A stretch of 64,000 bases of DNA from Caballeronia sp. dw_19 (GTDB lineage: Bacteria > Pseudomonadota > Gammaproteobacteria > Burkholderiales > Burkholderiaceae). How positions within the stretch are numbered: position 1 is the stretch's first letter; the number at the start of each line of letters is the position of its first letter. Positions 15,537 to 24,440 of this stretch are shown in pieces. The notes under the pieces were generated by a model, which saw nothing but the letters and a program-made list of their open reading frames with translations, had not been told where the DNA came from and ran no database searches. The stretch is from positions 62,001-126,000 of the forward strand of contig NZ_JAAVUQ010000023.1 of the NCBI RefSeq assembly GCF_018449515.1, given 5' to 3'. The translations under genes were made by a program, and so were the position numbers.

Positions 15537-18500
15537 TTAGTGAATTTGAAATCATCAACTGCTCCCGTTGTCACATTTCTCACGTAATGCACCTCAATGC
15601 CATTGACCATTTGCGTCATTTTCACCCACCCTTCAGAGCCAGGCCAACGTGCGTCAGTCATACCGCTCTTCAGAGGAACGACGGATCCTTTTCCGGGATC
15701 AGAAATGGCTTGCTTCATCGCTAGTTGCTCGTTCAGGCTATTTGCAACCGTTCGTCCGGTTGAGCCAAGCCCAAGTGCTCCGCCCCCTGGTCCAGGCACC
15801 CCGATCTTGCCGTCTTCGGCCATGCTCGCGATCGTCGACTGACCAAGCGCTGCGCGCTCCTTTGCGAGCAAAGCATGCTCTTCCTGTTGCTCTTTCAACG
15901 CTTTGTCTGAACAAGGCGTCAGCCCCGTCGGGTCAGTCAGATTAATCGGGTTGTTGCCCACATACGCATACCAGTTCAGGTCAGCCTTGTACCCCACCGG
16001 ATCCGTCTGCAGGAACCTCCCCAACGCAGGCGAGTACATCCGGGCCTTGTAATAGTACAGCCCCAATGGCGCCAGGTACTGCTGCCCCGTGTATCCGAAA
16101 CGCGAGGTCGGCGTGCCCTGGGTCTCCCCGAACGGCCCGTACGCTTGGCTGCTCGTCGTCGCACCCGTTACGTTCGCCAGCGCCACAATACTGCCCTGCT
16201 GGTTCGCGTACAGCCAGCTCTTTGCGGTCGTGCCGACTCCCTCGTACTGTACCAGCGGCGCGTCCACTCCCGGACCGAATACATAACTACGCGTCAGCTG
16301 GCCGGCGCTGTTGTACTCACCCGCCAGGTTCTGCCCGTCGTACATCAGGTTCGTGTCCGTACCATTCACCGTGGTCCGCACCAACCGGCCTTCTGGATCA
16401 TATCCGAGCGTTGCGCTCGTGCCAGAGCGGCTTGCGGTCTTCATCCGGTTATCTGGATCGTAGCTATACGTCCACGATCCGTCGCCCGTCAAATTGCCGT
16501 TACCGTCGTATGTCACCGCCGTTCCCGCTGCACTCGTGTACTGGTTCAGTGCGTTCGACGCGTAAGCAGTGCTCGCAGCCACCGGTGTCCATCCGTACCG
16601 GTTGTTCGTCACGCTCGCCTGCTTGATCTCTCCAAGCTGGTTCCGTGTAAAACTTCCCAACCAATCCTCAGTGCTGCTCGTGAAGCGGTGGTTCAGGTTC
16701 ACAAGCCATCCCGACCCGTCATACACCGCCTCCGTGCGTGTACCGTTGCCCAGCTCCACCAAGGTCCGGCGGTTTAGCGTGTCGTAGGTGTATTTCGCCA
16801 GGCTCTGCGTGCCGTTCTCCAGCATCTGCGTTGGACGACGATAGCTATCGTAAGTAGTCGCTACGTGAAACCCATCAGGCCAAACGATGTCCGTCAGATT
16901 GCCCGCCGTATCATGACTGTAGCGCAGCGTCCTACCCGCAGCACTCGTCTGCGTCAACTGCCCTAGCCCGTCGTAGCTGTTCGTAACGGTATGGCTACCG
17001 TCGCCGTACTGCGACGCTGTCTTCAGGCCCCGTAGGTCATAGCTGAACTGCACATTACCCACCCCGCTAGGGAACGTGCGCGTCACCAGCCGGTCTAGAG
17101 AATCGAAGCTTTGAGTGATCGTTTGGCCATCGCGCTTTCTCAAAGCAATGAGGTTGCTGTTCGCATCCCATGTGTACTGTTCGTAGTTGTTCCCATCCCC
17201 CATGCCTGGCTGGCCGTTCAGCGGATAGTGCGTGCGATACAGCCGATCGTGGCCATCGTACAGGTTGACCGTCGTGTTGCCTTTCGCGTCCGTTGTCAAC
17301 CCAATTGTGCCGTTCGGGTTGTAAACGTAACTCACGTAGCTCTGCTCCAGCCCGGTGCCCACCGCCTTCCGGATGCTCTTCACGCTATCGTCCGCGTTGT
17401 ACTCCATCTTCGTGACGCGGTTACCGCCGTCCGACGCATCAATGAAGCGCACCACCAAGGAGGGACGATGATGGTCGTCGTACGTTGTATCGTTGTACGG
17501 CGTCGGCGCGAGTTCAACGGGACACGTGCTCACACCGGCGGTTTTTCCAGGTCCCCAGACACGCGTCACATCACCCATCGCGTTGTAGCGTTTGCATGTC
17601 ACCATCGCTCCGCCGATAACCGCCACGCCACGGCTGATCTCGCGGCTGTCGGCGTCGTATCCGATAACTTCGTCGGCGCCGAGCAAGTTTGCGTTGCTGC
17701 GTATCACATTGCCGCGCTTGTCGTAGGTGTTTGTGACCGTCGCAACGCCATCACGCTTGCTCGTGAGCAGTCGCCCTTCGTTGTCAAAGGTCATGACGGT
17801 TTTGGTCGCCAATCCGTCCGCGTCCTTGACCATGGTTGCGGGTGTGTAGTCCGCCGCGTAGCTGGTAGTCGTCGTGGAAGTCCGAGTTGAATCGATTTTT
17901 TCGACGCTCCGTATCGGCCTTAAGTAGGCGGGGCCACCTTTCGCGGTAGACAGGACGGACTCATAGAAGAAGCTGGTGGCCGGGTCGGCCGGCGCGCCCG
18001 TCAAAGACCGCGTCACGTATGTCGGGAGCCATCGCAAGTACGAGAATTCACTTCTCTGGCCCTTGGCATCAGTAACAGTCTTGACATTGCCGAACATTGG
18101 GTCGTACGTGAAGCGCTGCGTCAAGACAGAATCACCTGAGCCCGACTTTGGAAACCGGGAAATAGTCAGGACGTTATGCGTGCACCCCTTGAGCTGGCTG
18201 GTAGAACTAACGCACGTTGCATCGTCGTACGTGTATTCGGTGCGATTTCCCTCTGGACGCGTTTCACGAACAAGGCGGCTTTGCCCATCATATTCTTTGG
18301 TTGTCCAATTGCCGACCGGATCACTGACCTGAAGTAGGTTGCCCTCACTGTCGACATAGTTGGTACGGGTCGATCCGCCAGGCCCCACTTCTTCGCTGCG
18401 ATAACCCGCGAAATAGTAATTGGATAAGTTACCTGCAGCGCTCACTTGCGTCTGTACGCGGCCTAGCGTGTCATAGGCATTGGTGGCGACCGCGGTATTA

Positions 18501-21500
18501 GGAAAGGTTGGCTGGAAGAACTTCGTCATACGCCCCGGCAGATCGTACTCAAAGCGCGTTGTAAAACCGTCGGGATCAGCCTCGCTGATCAAGTTGTCTT
18601 TTGAGTCGTAGGTGTAGCGTACAGTCTGCTGTGGACTACTGACGCTTTGTAAGCGATTGTTCGCGTAAGCAAACGTCAAGCTGCGGCCGGAACTGTTGTC
18701 CACTCGCGTAAGCAGGTCACCACTCCAAGTAAAGTTTACTAGCCTGTTATCCGAATGGAGGTAATAGGCAACCTTATCGCCATTAAAATAATAGGATGTA
18801 CCGGCTAGCGTTACATATTGCGCTGTGGTGCCTGACACATCGAGACGCACGGCCTTACCCGGCGGGGCACTAAAGCTGCCATCCGGTAAACGCGCGAAAA
18901 CATCGCTGTTCAAGCCGAGTGTCACAATTCGCGTGTTGTCGACCAGTTGGTCACCGAACCAGCGTTGCGCTATGACCGCGCTGAGGAACTTTTCCGCCGG
19001 AGCGGTCCTATCATTTAGCAGATCTAGCGCTGCCTTGTGCTCGATGATGGTACCCACCGCATCGATTGCAAGCCGGTCGCCCATCCCGATGAAGCCGTCC
19101 GACGCGGTACGAAAGCGAATGTCATAGTTGTGTGACCAGCCTTTGCCTAATGCGCCACTCTGAGTCTTCATTCCACTGCTGTAAAGACGCTGGAATTTCA
19201 GGCTATCCGGCCAATCACCGTAGCCGGTTTTGATGTCCTGATGCTCGTAGAGAAAATTGCCGTGCACCATGTCAATCGGGTCTTTGGTTAGCGACTCCGA
19301 GGACGCAGGCACATTGGTCTGTTTTTGTTGCGACTGCGAATTGTTGATTGTGGAAACGTTATTAGCCGCCGCTGGAACGGGCTTGGTATAAAAACCGCCC
19401 GAGAGCCCCCCACTAATTGTAGAACCCAGTAAGAGCGTATCGGCCGTACCAAGAACGAAATACCCAACGCCTTTCCAAGTGTTCTCGGCCAGCTGACAGT
19501 TACCAGGGATCAACAACTGATAGCCCTGTTTCAAATAGTTTTGGAAGTTGGTGAGATGAGCCTGGCAGTTGACTAACGCGGGCTGAATTACATTCGTGTA
19601 ACGGCCGCCCCCGGTATTGTAGATAGTCAGTCCCTGGCTCATCGCCAAATCAAGCAGCTTAACTGTTGATACTGCTGATACGCCCGAGGTTTGATTGACC
19701 GCCGTGGACTCGAGTATCGACAAATGCATTCCGTTGCTTTGGAACACAGCCTTTTCAAGTGTCCAATCACCGGCCATCTGGACCGTTGAGCTTATGTTGC
19801 TGGGAAGATCGACGTACGGGCCCTGCTCATAGCCAGCAATGCCAACCTGGTGATGTTGAATTGTGTACGCATTCGCGAGGCGATCCGTAATGGAGGCGCT
19901 GTTTGTCGTCTGCGATACCCACTGCGCACCCAACACACCAAGGCTTGCGCCAAGTACTGCTTCGCTGGTTTCAGCATTACCGGCCGCACGGAGATCTTCC
20001 AGATTTTTCAGATAATTTTGCGACAGTCCGCGACCAGTCGGCCCCCAACCATTAACTACCAAGTACGTGCCGCCACCCTTGATGTGTTGGTCAAAAGCAT
20101 GATCAGCATTTCCGTTGACATACCCGTTATGCCAAACGACAAAGCTAATGACGCTGTCGGCGCCCGGCGCCACCGGATTTCCAGGTGCACCTACAGCCTG
20201 ACCCTCGAGTTTAAGCACCGGTTGGTTCGACGCGTTGTATGTAATCGTCAGGCGCTTACCGTAAATTGCGTCGGACGTGAAGGTTTGATCGATGCCCTGA
20301 TAAACCACGCGCACGGTTGGTTTGAAGCCAACAGGAATGTCGACCCACTCTTGCGTGTTCCAACTCGCATCAAGCAACGGATTTTGCGTCTGCCGAAGCG
20401 TGCCGGCGTAGAAAGGCGTGATCGATTTGCCGCCAATGATGTCACTGATAGTCGCAGTCGGCTTATTTTTTCGGATCCAGGTCGCGAGATTGGTCGAGGC
20501 GGTCTGCAAGTCGGTCCGAATACCTGCCCGGTTCAAACCGCGCACCAGATCAGGCGTGACGGTCGCGCCCGAGGTGGCGTTCTTGAGAAACGCTGCCGCG
20601 TTGTAACCTGATGCGACATTCAAGTCCACAGCGGACTTTACCGAATGTGGTTTATAGCTAGGGTCGAACGTATACCAAGTGCCGCCAATATTTGCCTTAA
20701 CCCATACGTGCTCGATCGAGATGTCGGTCATTGGCGCATTCAACGAGGGACATGTGCCCGCCTGCGGTGCGTTGATGCTGTACACCGGGATTTGAGTCTC
20801 GCCCATCAGGTTCAGTACGGCGCACACATTCGTGGTCGGCAAACCGTACCAATCAGTAAACTGCTGAGCGCTAAGCTTGATCACGCCGCGAACAAAACGC
20901 GCGTCGTATCCAGACGTGCGCAGCAGCGAGACCATCAGTTGTGCCTGATCGAACGCACTACCCTGATTATCGAGCAACGCGCCGAGCGCACCTTTGTGGA
21001 TGCCCCGGACGGGATCGATCTCAATATTATTCCGAACATATTGATAAATCAGGTCTGGGTGGTAGCGCAGCGCCCGGGCGAGTTCTTCGATCGAAGCGGG
21101 GCCGGGCGGAGCGTCGTTGCTGACAATGCCATTAGCACCCGTGACGCCGCCACTGCGAAGCAATCCTTGCTTCGGTGGTTCGAATTTTTGCAGGCGAACA
21201 TCATCAGCCGCTGAATGCGTGCGCTTGGTGTCCAGCTTCGCGAGCGTTTCTATCGTGCCACCAAGGTTGATACCCGCAGGCAGGTCGCGCGCCACCTGGC
21301 TATCGTGCGCCATGGCTTCTGCTTCCGTAACCGGTAGCATGACTGCTCGAATGCTGTTCGGCTGGGGAGCAAATTCCTGAACCGAATCCGTTGGGCCGGC
21401 TCGCAGCAACTTCGGCTTGGACGGCTCGCGACCGCGGCGGATAACCGGCTGTGGCCCAGATTGCTCGGCATTCGCTGCAGCTGAGTTGTCAACGACAGCA

Positions 21501-21661
21501 GGCGTGGTGCTGGAGAACTGAACATTGCCCGCTTCAGCCGTGCTCACAAACAGGGTGAGCAGGCTTAGCAGTGTATTAATCACAGCGGGACGGACTGATT
21601 TACGTATGCGAGTAGCGCTGCGACTGATCGCGCGATTCTCTATTGATGCGGTATCGGGCAT
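15533..21661 (-). CDS. Full-length secreted-type Rhs polymorphic toxin
   Basis: About 2,042 residues from an ATG with GAGGAG six bases upstream; a start 14 codons earlier lacks such a site. A hydrophobic segment at residues 24-44 (PAVINTLLSLLTLFVSTAEA) looks like a signal peptide or anchor. A transglutaminase-like region follows at about 190-340 (NQGSAFDQAQL, EHVWVKANIGGTWYTFDPSYK) that seems to lack the catalytic cysteine. Then come a DUF6531-like entry motif (KDPIDMVHGNFLYEHQD), many YD repeats forming the shell, and the core end (LYYYKARMYSPALGRFLQTD). The last 128 residues are the toxin tip, ending WVKMTQMVNGIEVHYVRN and DDFKFTK, of unknown activity. No VgrG or PAAR domain is seen, so export is probably not by type VI secretion. 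Confidence 0.9.
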   Translation of the reverse strand: MPDTASIENRAISRSATRIRKSVRPAVINTLLSLLTLFVSTAEAGNVQFSSTTPAVVDNSAAANAEQSGPQPVIRRGREPSKPKLLRAGPTDSVQEFAPQPNSIRAVMLPVTEAEAMAHDSQVARDLPAGINLGGTIETLAKLDTKRTHSAADDVRLQKFEPPKQGLLRSGGVTGANGIVSNDAPPGPASIEELARALRYHPDLIYQYVRNNIEIDPVRGIHKGALGALLDNQGSAFDQAQLMVSLLRTSGYDARFVRGVIKLSAQQFTDWYGLPTTNVCAVLNLMGETQIPVYSINAPQAGTCPSLNAPMTDISIEHVWVKANIGGTWYTFDPSYKPHSVKSAVDLNVASGYNAAAFLKNATSGATVTPDLVRGLNRAGIRTDLQTASTNLATWIRKNKPTATISDIIGGKSITPFYAGTLRQTQNPLLDASWNTQEWVDIPVGFKPTVRVVYQGIDQTFTSDAIYGKRLTITYNASNQPVLKLEGQAVGAPGNPVAPGADSVISFVVWHNGYVNGNADHAFDQHIKGGGTYLVVNGWGPTGRGLSQNYLKNLEDLRAAGNAETSEAVLGASLGVLGAQWVSQTTNSASITDRLANAYTIQHHQVGIAGYEQGPYVDLPSNISSTVQMAGDWTLEKAVFQSNGMHLSILESTAVNQTSGVSAVSTVKLLDLAMSQGLTIYNTGGGRYTNVIQPALVNCQAHLTNFQNYLKQGYQLLIPGNCQLAENTWKGVGYFVLGTADTLLLGSTISGGLSGGFYTKPVPAAANNVSTINNSQSQQKQTNVPASSESLTKDPIDMVHGNFLYEHQDIKTGYGDWPDSLKFQRLYSSGMKTQSGALGKGWSHNYDIRFRTASDGFIGMGDRLAIDAVGTIIEHKAALDLLNDRTAPAEKFLSAVIAQRWFGDQLVDNTRIVTLGLNSDVFARLPDGSFSAPPGKAVRLDVSGTTAQYVTLAGTSYYFNGDKVAYYLHSDNRLVNFTWSGDLLTRVDNSSGRSLTFAYANNRLQSVSSPQQTVRYTYDSKDNLISEADPDGFTTRFEYDLPGRMTKFFQPTFPNTAVATNAYDTLGRVQTQVSAAGNLSNYYFAGYRSEEVGPGGSTRTNYVDSEGNLLQVSDPVGNWTTKEYDGQSRLVRETRPEGNRTEYTYDDATCVSSTSQLKGCTHNVLTISRFPKSGSGDSVLTQRFTYDPMFGNVKTVTDAKGQRSEFSYLRWLPTYVTRSLTGAPADPATSFFYESVLSTAKGGPAYLRPIRSVEKIDSTRTSTTTTSYAADYTPATMVKDADGLATKTVMTFDNEGRLLTSKRDGVATVTNTYDKRGNVIRSNANLLGADEVIGYDADSREISRGVAVIGGAMVTCKRYNAMGDVTRVWGPGKTAGVSTCPVELAPTPYNDTTYDDHHRPSLVVRFIDASDGGNRVTKMEYNADDSVKSIRKAVGTGLEQSYVSYVYNPNGTIGLTTDAKGNTTVNLYDGHDRLYRTHYPLNGQPGMGDGNNYEQYTWDANSNLIALRKRDGQTITQSFDSLDRLVTRTFPSGVGNVQFSYDLRGLKTASQYGDGSHTVTNSYDGLGQLTQTSAAGRTLRYSHDTAGNLTDIVWPDGFHVATTYDSYRRPTQMLENGTQSLAKYTYDTLNRRTLVELGNGTRTEAVYDGSGWLVNLNHRFTSSTEDWLGSFTRNQLGEIKQASVTNNRYGWTPVAASTAYASNALNQYTSAAGTAVTYDGNGNLTGDGSWTYSYDPDNRMKTASRSGTSATLGYDPEGRLVRTTVNGTDTNLMYDGQNLAGEYNSAGQLTRSYVFGPGVDAPLVQYEGVGTTAKSWLYANQQGSIVALANVTGATTSSQAYGPFGETQGTPTSRFGYTGQQYLAPLGLYYYKARMYSPALGRFLQTDPVGYKADLNWYAYVGNNPINLTDPTGLTPCSDKALKEQQEEHALLAKERAALGQSTIASMAEDGKIGVPGPGGGALGLGSTGRTVANSLNEQLAMKQAISDPGKGSVVPLKSGMTDARWPGSEGWVKMTQMVNGIEVHYVRNVTTGAVDDFKFTK

Positions 21662-21886
21662 CGAAATCTCCTCGAAAATTGTTGTTTTTTGCGTGCTGTT
21701 CACTGCTGCCGAATTTGCGCGCGCAGTGCACCCTCCCCGGTTCGAAGGGGAAGATTTACTAATTAGGTTAACGAATTAATAGATGCCGAAATCCAGTCTG
21801 CGTAAAGCCGAAAGCGTGCAGAAGGTTTCTAGCGGCGCTGCCGATCCGTCAAGCTTATTTTCCGGCAGGTGCAGTCGTGGCACCGA

Positions 21887-22177
21887 TTACGACGGTGCGC
21901 TCGTGACAACGCTGGTGCGGTTACCGGCGGTGTCATAGCTATAGGTGACGGTAGTAGTCTTGACACCGTCGCTGTACGCGATCTTGGTTAGCCGTCCCAG
22001 TGCGTCATAGGTGTAGTTAGCGTTGCTCGCGGCAAACGCCACTGTTGAAAGCGCTAGCAATGCCACGCTCACCACAAGACCCGCCGTCTGCAGAATTCTC
22101 TTGTGCATCGTGTGACTGCGAACAGCATCGGGCTGCTCGCCCGACCTGCATTCCGATACGCCTGTTCTCACCCACAT
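21887..22177 (-). CDS. Small secreted YD-repeat protein
   Basis: Up to 96 residues. A clear signal peptide begins at an internal ATG at 22108 (KRILQTAGLVVSVALLAL, ending TVAFAA), followed by two YD repeats (YTYDALGRLTKIAYSDG, YSYDTAGNRTSVV). The upstream ATG at 22177 has an AGGGG site eight bases away, while the internal ATG has none, so the real protein may carry a 23-residue extension before the signal peptide or the initiation signal is weak. It precedes the rhs gene on the same strand. It may be a stump left from a longer Rhs gene or a small partner of the Rhs shell. Confidence 0.65.
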   Translation of the reverse strand: MWVRTGVSECRSGEQPDAVRSHTMHKRILQTAGLVVSVALLALSTVAFAASNANYTYDALGRLTKIAYSDGVKTTTVTYSYDTAGNRTSVVTSAPS

Positions 22178-22713
22178 CTCAAAATCCCCTATTTTAATTT
22201 CTGTTGGTCGTAACGATCATCGTGCTGAAGGGGCGAGCCATAGTCCCACTAATGCAGTGATGCCTTACCTGTTCCGGGCCGCGTTACTTGCCTGAGAGCG
22301 CCTCGACATAATCTCTCAGTATCGCTGAATGCCAACGAATCTTACATACTACTTAACACCCGATCAACGCATAACTCCACGAGCAACTGGAAATCCGAAC
22401 TGCGTCAACAACAACAGATATAAAGTGTCACAAACGCCAAAAAATATTGCCAACCGGAACGATAACGTGCAATGCTTTAAATCCTCTTGAAGAAAGACAC
22501 ATACCAATCTATGTAGTACAGCTCATCTATCTCATTAACTTTCCAGCTTGTGAAACTGCACTGACCCATCGATTGGATTTCACCGCAGTCGCGTCGCGGG
22601 GTCGGTATTCAACGCACGCAACTGCCCGCGAAACAGCAGATTACAGACCATCTTGAAATACCAGCCGGGCGGTGGCGCGCCTGGAAAAAAAATGACCAAT
22701 ACATAGTAAAACT
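22178..22713. other. Intergenic region upstream of the secretion operon
   Basis: About 536 AT-richer bases between the YD-repeat gene and the pseudopilin gene. It must hold divergent promoters, but no pair of boxes stands out. The palindrome CATAGT-AAA-ACTATG (22702-22716) includes the first ATG of the pseudopilin gene. No gene is supported. Confidence 0.5.
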
Positions 22714-23139
22714 ATGAAAATTTCAAAGATGGGAAAGCAACAAGGCTTCACCCTGCTCGAGCTGCTGGTTGTTCTGGTGATCATCGGATTGCTCGCGGGA
22801 ATCGTCGGACCACGACTGTTTGCCAATGTGGACAAGTCGAAGGTGACTACGGCAAAGGCACAAATCAGCGTGTTGAGCAAAGCAGTTGATCAACTGCGGT
22901 TGGACATCGGCCGCTACCCATCCGCGCAAGAAGGATTGCCCTTGCTTTCTTCGCCGCCTGCCGACGGTACCCCGGGCTGGAGCGGACCCTATTTGACCAA
23001 GGCTGTGCCATTGGATCCGTGGGGCATGCCGTACCACTACGTCTATCCTGGGAAGCGCAATCCGGATTACGACATTGAGTCGTACGGTGCGGACAAGAGG
23101 CCGACAGGCACCAATGAGAACGCGGACATCCATAACTAA
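22714..23139 (+). CDS. gspG: GspG-like major pseudopilin
   Basis: 141 residues. Prepilin leader cut after G in QQG|FTLLELLVVLVIIGLLAGIV, with Glu at +5, then the GspG body (SVLSKAVDQLRLDIGRYPSAQEGL, GPYLTKAVPLDPWGMPYHYV and a C-terminal YDIESYGADK) typical of type II secretion major pseudopilins with calcium-binding ends. A second ATG five codons in is possible; neither start has a strong ribosome site. It heads an operon of GspF- and GspE-like genes. No prepilin peptidase gene is in the window, so one elsewhere must process it. Confidence 0.92.
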   Translation: MKISKMGKQQGFTLLELLVVLVIIGLLAGIVGPRLFANVDKSKVTTAKAQISVLSKAVDQLRLDIGRYPSAQEGLPLLSSPPADGTPGWSGPYLTKAVPLDPWGMPYHYVYPGKRNPDYDIESYGADKRPTGTNENADIHN

Positions 23140-23183
23140 GCTACCTCCTTTTCCCTGACGTCTTCAAGTGAGCAATTCACACT

Positions 23184-24440
23184 GTGACAAAATATGTGTT
23201 GCTCGGCCTGAACGCGCGCGGTGAGCTACAGCAGTTCGACCTGCTCGCTTTGAATGAAGATGAGGCTCAGCGAGAGGCCGCGCAGCGCGCAAGGCAAGCC
23301 GATGTGCAGGTAGTGGAAGTCTGCGCCGCCCGCGCTGGCAAGACGGGGTTCTCCCGTCAACATATGTCATTTGCTCGTATGTTTCGGAGGGCCCGTTTCG
23401 ACTTATCCCTGTTCGTCTATGAACTCCTAGCGTTGCTGCGCGCAGGGCTAGCTCTGACCGAGGCACTCGAAACGCTAGACGAGCGCCGGCGGCAAAACCA
23501 GCCAGGAGCAGCGGAAGAGAAAGGGCACTATGTGCTGTCCGAATTGATTCGCCTAATGCAGCAAGGAAAATCGTTCTCAGTTTCGTTAGCCGCGCATCCT
23601 GACTGCTTTTCCGCGTTGTTCGTCGCCATGGTGGCAGCAAGCGAGCAGACGGGCGGGATGACACAGGCGCTCGAGCGCTATCTGCAATACGACGGTCAGG
23701 TAAGTCTTGTGCGGCAGAAAATCATTGCGGCCTCGCTGTACCCGGTGATGTTGCTGATCACGGGAATGGTTGTCGCCTTTTTCCTACTTTGGTTTCTCGC
23801 GCCGCGCTTTGGACATGTGTACGAGGGAATGACACATGCGGAACTACCGCTGATGTCGCAGTGGCTGATCAGCTTCGGACTGTTTGTCAGCGACCATACG
23901 CTAGCGTCGCTCGTCTGCCTGACCACCACGTTCGCGGCCACCGTCGTACTGTCGATGCGCCCGGCAGTGCAGCAGCGATGCCTCGTACTGCTCGGACGCA
24001 TCGCATGGATAGGCGCAATGTTGAAGCTGATGCAACTGGCCCGCTTCTATCGTTCGCTAGGGATGTTGTTGCAAGGCGGCGTTGCGCTGCTCCCCTCCCT
24101 CACTATGACGCGTGAGCTATTACCTCTCCCGCTCCAGGCCGGCCTTACGCGGTCAATGTTGAGCATTGCGCAAGGCAAGAAGATGAGCGAGAGCCTGGAA
24201 CACGAAAGTCTGATGACTTCGGTTGCCCTGCGCCTATTGCGCGCTGGCGAGCGTAACGGCCAGATTGCGGGAATGCTGGAGCAGGCCGCAATGTTTCACG
24301 AGCGTGAGATCACGCAATGGGTTGATCGGTTCGCCCGCCTGATTGAGCCCGTTCTGATGCTGATAATGGGATTGGGAATCGGCTCGATCGTCGTTCTACT
24401 GTATTTGCCTATTTTTGATCTGGCTGGGAGTCTGCAGTGA
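23184..24440 (+). CDS. gspF: GspF/PilC-like inner membrane platform protein
   Basis: 418 residues, GTG start. Two T2SSF domains are visible: FVYELLALLRAGLALTEAL ... MVAASEQTGGMTQALERYL and FYRSLGMLLQGGVALLPSL ... LLRAGERNGQIAGMLEQAA. Membrane segments lie near 170-190 (SLYPVMLLITGMVVAFFLLW), 220-245, and at the C-terminus (VLMLIMGLGIGSIVVLLYL). It links the ATPase to the pseudopilus. The stop overlaps the next start (GTGA), so the ATPase is translationally coupled. Confidence 0.92.
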   Translation: MTKYVLLGLNARGELQQFDLLALNEDEAQREAAQRARQADVQVVEVCAARAGKTGFSRQHMSFARMFRRARFDLSLFVYELLALLRAGLALTEALETLDERRRQNQPGAAEEKGHYVLSELIRLMQQGKSFSVSLAAHPDCFSALFVAMVAASEQTGGMTQALERYLQYDGQVSLVRQKIIAASLYPVMLLITGMVVAFFLLWFLAPRFGHVYEGMTHAELPLMSQWLISFGLFVSDHTLASLVCLTTTFAATVVLSMRPAVQQRCLVLLGRIAWIGAMLKLMQLARFYRSLGMLLQGGVALLPSLTMTRELLPLPLQAGLTRSMLSIAQGKKMSESLEHESLMTSVALRLLRAGERNGQIAGMLEQAAMFHEREITQWVDRFARLIEPVLMLIMGLGIGSIVVLLYLPIFDLAGSLQ

